A DNA stretch of 6,207 bases, from assembly GCA_902496505.1 (NCBI GenBank), contig CABVBB010000136.1:1-6207 (forward strand). The letters run 5' to 3'. Below are positions 5,329 through 6,207 of the stretch, in pieces (the stretch's first letter is position 1; the number at the start of each line of letters is the position of its first letter). Under the pieces are notes generated by a model, which saw only the letters and a program-made list of their open reading frames with translations, was not told where the DNA came from and did no database searches. This DNA comes from an uncultured Peptococcaceae bacterium (GTDB taxonomy: Bacteria > Bacillota > Peptococcia > Peptococcales > Peptococcaceae). Made by a program: the position numbers and the translations under genes.

Positions 5329-6207
5329 TTATATTTTTTGCAAAGCGTGCTTCAGTTCTTCCACTGCTACCCGCTGCAATTTATTGAGCTCGTAGCCCTT
5401 AGGCTTGATCAAATAGGTGCTCAGGCGCATATTCTCCTTGATGGGCAGCAGCTTATAGCCAGTGCCGTCAAAACCATCGCTGTGGATGATCATTTCCGTC
5501 GAAAAGCTGACTGCAGCGCCTTCCATGATCGCGTCTCTTTGGATAGCTGTGTTGGTCGAATTGATCAGCACCTTGATGCCCACTTTGTAATCCTGCTGCA
5601 AAATGTCCTCCATATGGCCGCAGGCAGCCCAGGCAATAGGGTATTTGGCCAGTTCTTTCAGGCTGACACTCTCCTTTTTGGCTAAAGGATTGTTATCCGC
5701 CACGCAGGCGACCAAGGTGTCCCGAAATATCTCTTCCCAATCCAGCTCGTCTTCATAATCTGCTACCCGCCCTACGCCGCAGTTGCCATTGACCGCCTGC
5801 ACCACAGCGATATCGCCCTCGCTGTGCTTCACATCCTCGATCATCTCAGCTGTGAGTTTTTCTTCAACGATCACATGCATTTTGGGGTATTGCCGACGCA
5901 TGCTGGTCAAAAAGCGGGAGCTTAAAACATGGCTGGTATAATTGCTTTGATAGATCGTCACTTGACCGGACAGATTACTGCCCGCACTGACACAGGTCGT
6001 CTCGTAAAGCTCTTGGAAATCCCGTACGATATGGGCAGCCTTTTCTACAAATACTTTGCCGACATCGGTCAGCTGGACGCCCTTATGCGAACGGATCATC
6101 AAAACGACGCCCAGCTCATTTTCCAGCTTATTGATAGCCTTGCTGATGGTCTGCTGAGTGACATAGAGATTTTCCGCTGCGATAGTAATAGAATTGGTAC
6201 GTGCCAC
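5329..6207 (-). CDS. LysR-type transcriptional regulator, N-terminus cut by window edge
   Basis: A second LysR regulator with 292 visible residues. The edge codon GTG reads as Val inside the usual EVARTNSITIAAENLYVTQQTISKAINKLENELG helix-turn-helix, so roughly a dozen N-terminal residues and the true start lie beyond the window. After the wing (HKGVQLTDVG) come the linker helix and a substrate-binding domain beginning near LSGQVTIYQSNYTSHVLSSRF. The stop TAA is at 5329-5331, directly after the shared terminator. It shares the RSHKGV-x-LT wing with the regulator at 3536-4444 but is otherwise clearly different, especially in the ligand domain, so it is not a recent duplicate. Its target cannot be told: its own promoter and any divergent neighbour are outside the window. 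Confidence 0.92.
   Translation of the reverse strand: MARTNSITIAAENLYVTQQTISKAINKLENELGVVLMIRSHKGVQLTDVGKVFVEKAAHIVRDFQELYETTCVSAGSNLSGQVTIYQSNYTSHVLSSRFLTSMRRQYPKMHVIVEEKLTAEMIEDVKHSEGDIAVVQAVNGNCGVGRVADYEDELDWEEIFRDTLVACVADNNPLAKKESVSLKELAKYPIAWAACGHMEDILQQDYKVGIKVLINSTNTAIQRDAIMEGAAVSFSTEMIIHSDGFDGTGYKLLPIKENMRLSTYLIKPKGYELNKLQRVAVEELKHALQKI

Noticed and set aside
5329..6207. GTG at the right edge as the true start of the second LysR gene
   Set aside because: It would begin in the middle of the conserved EVARTNSITIAA helix, leaving out the first DNA-binding helix; the frame is simply cut by the window.

Overview
The window looks like a chromosomal segment of a low-to-mid GC Firmicute. The signs are strong AAGGAGG ribosome binding sites, hairpin-plus-T-run terminators, a TATAAT-type promoter and class-typical LysR regulators. 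The GC-rich codon use together with these Firmicute signals would suit a Negativicutes-type anaerobe, but nothing here proves the lineage and I rate that guess low.

Layout. Bases 1-373 (+) hold the 3' end of an IS1182/IS4-like transposase that enters from the left edge and is visibly A-rich compared with the rest. Its last codons run through two perfect palindromes, the second of which is a classic intrinsic terminator. Bases 389-3469 (all -) hold a tight four-gene cluster, read right to left: a trimeric-type purine nucleoside phosphorylase, methylthioribose-1-phosphate isomerase (mtnA), a class II aldolase and a NADAR-family N-glycosidase. The gaps are 12 nt, a 4-nt overlap and 1 nt, so translation is probably coupled. 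A LysR regulator (3536-4444, -) lies 66 nt upstream in the same direction with no terminator of its own, so it may head the operon. Diverging from it across a 138-nt regulatory gap is a (+) gene for a predicted TIM-barrel protein (4583-5281). This ends in a strong two-way terminator shared with a second, convergent LysR regulator (5329-6207, -), which is cut by the right edge.

How the genes work together. A nucleoside phosphorylase, MtnA and a class II aldolase are the three steps of the DHAP shunt. That pathway salvages 5'-methylthioadenosine and 5'-deoxyadenosine, the by-products of polyamine synthesis and radical SAM enzymes, into dihydroxyacetone phosphate plus an aldehyde. None of the later genes of the full methionine salvage pathway (mtnC, mtnD, mtnW/mtnX) is present here, which favours the shunt. 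Two details are unusual. The phosphorylase carries residues typical of 6-oxopurine (inosine/guanosine) enzymes rather than MTA phosphorylase, which hints at a route through deaminated nucleosides. A NADAR N-glycosidase is also translationally coupled as the last gene. I saw no CRISPR array, tRNA, rRNA or clear riboswitch.
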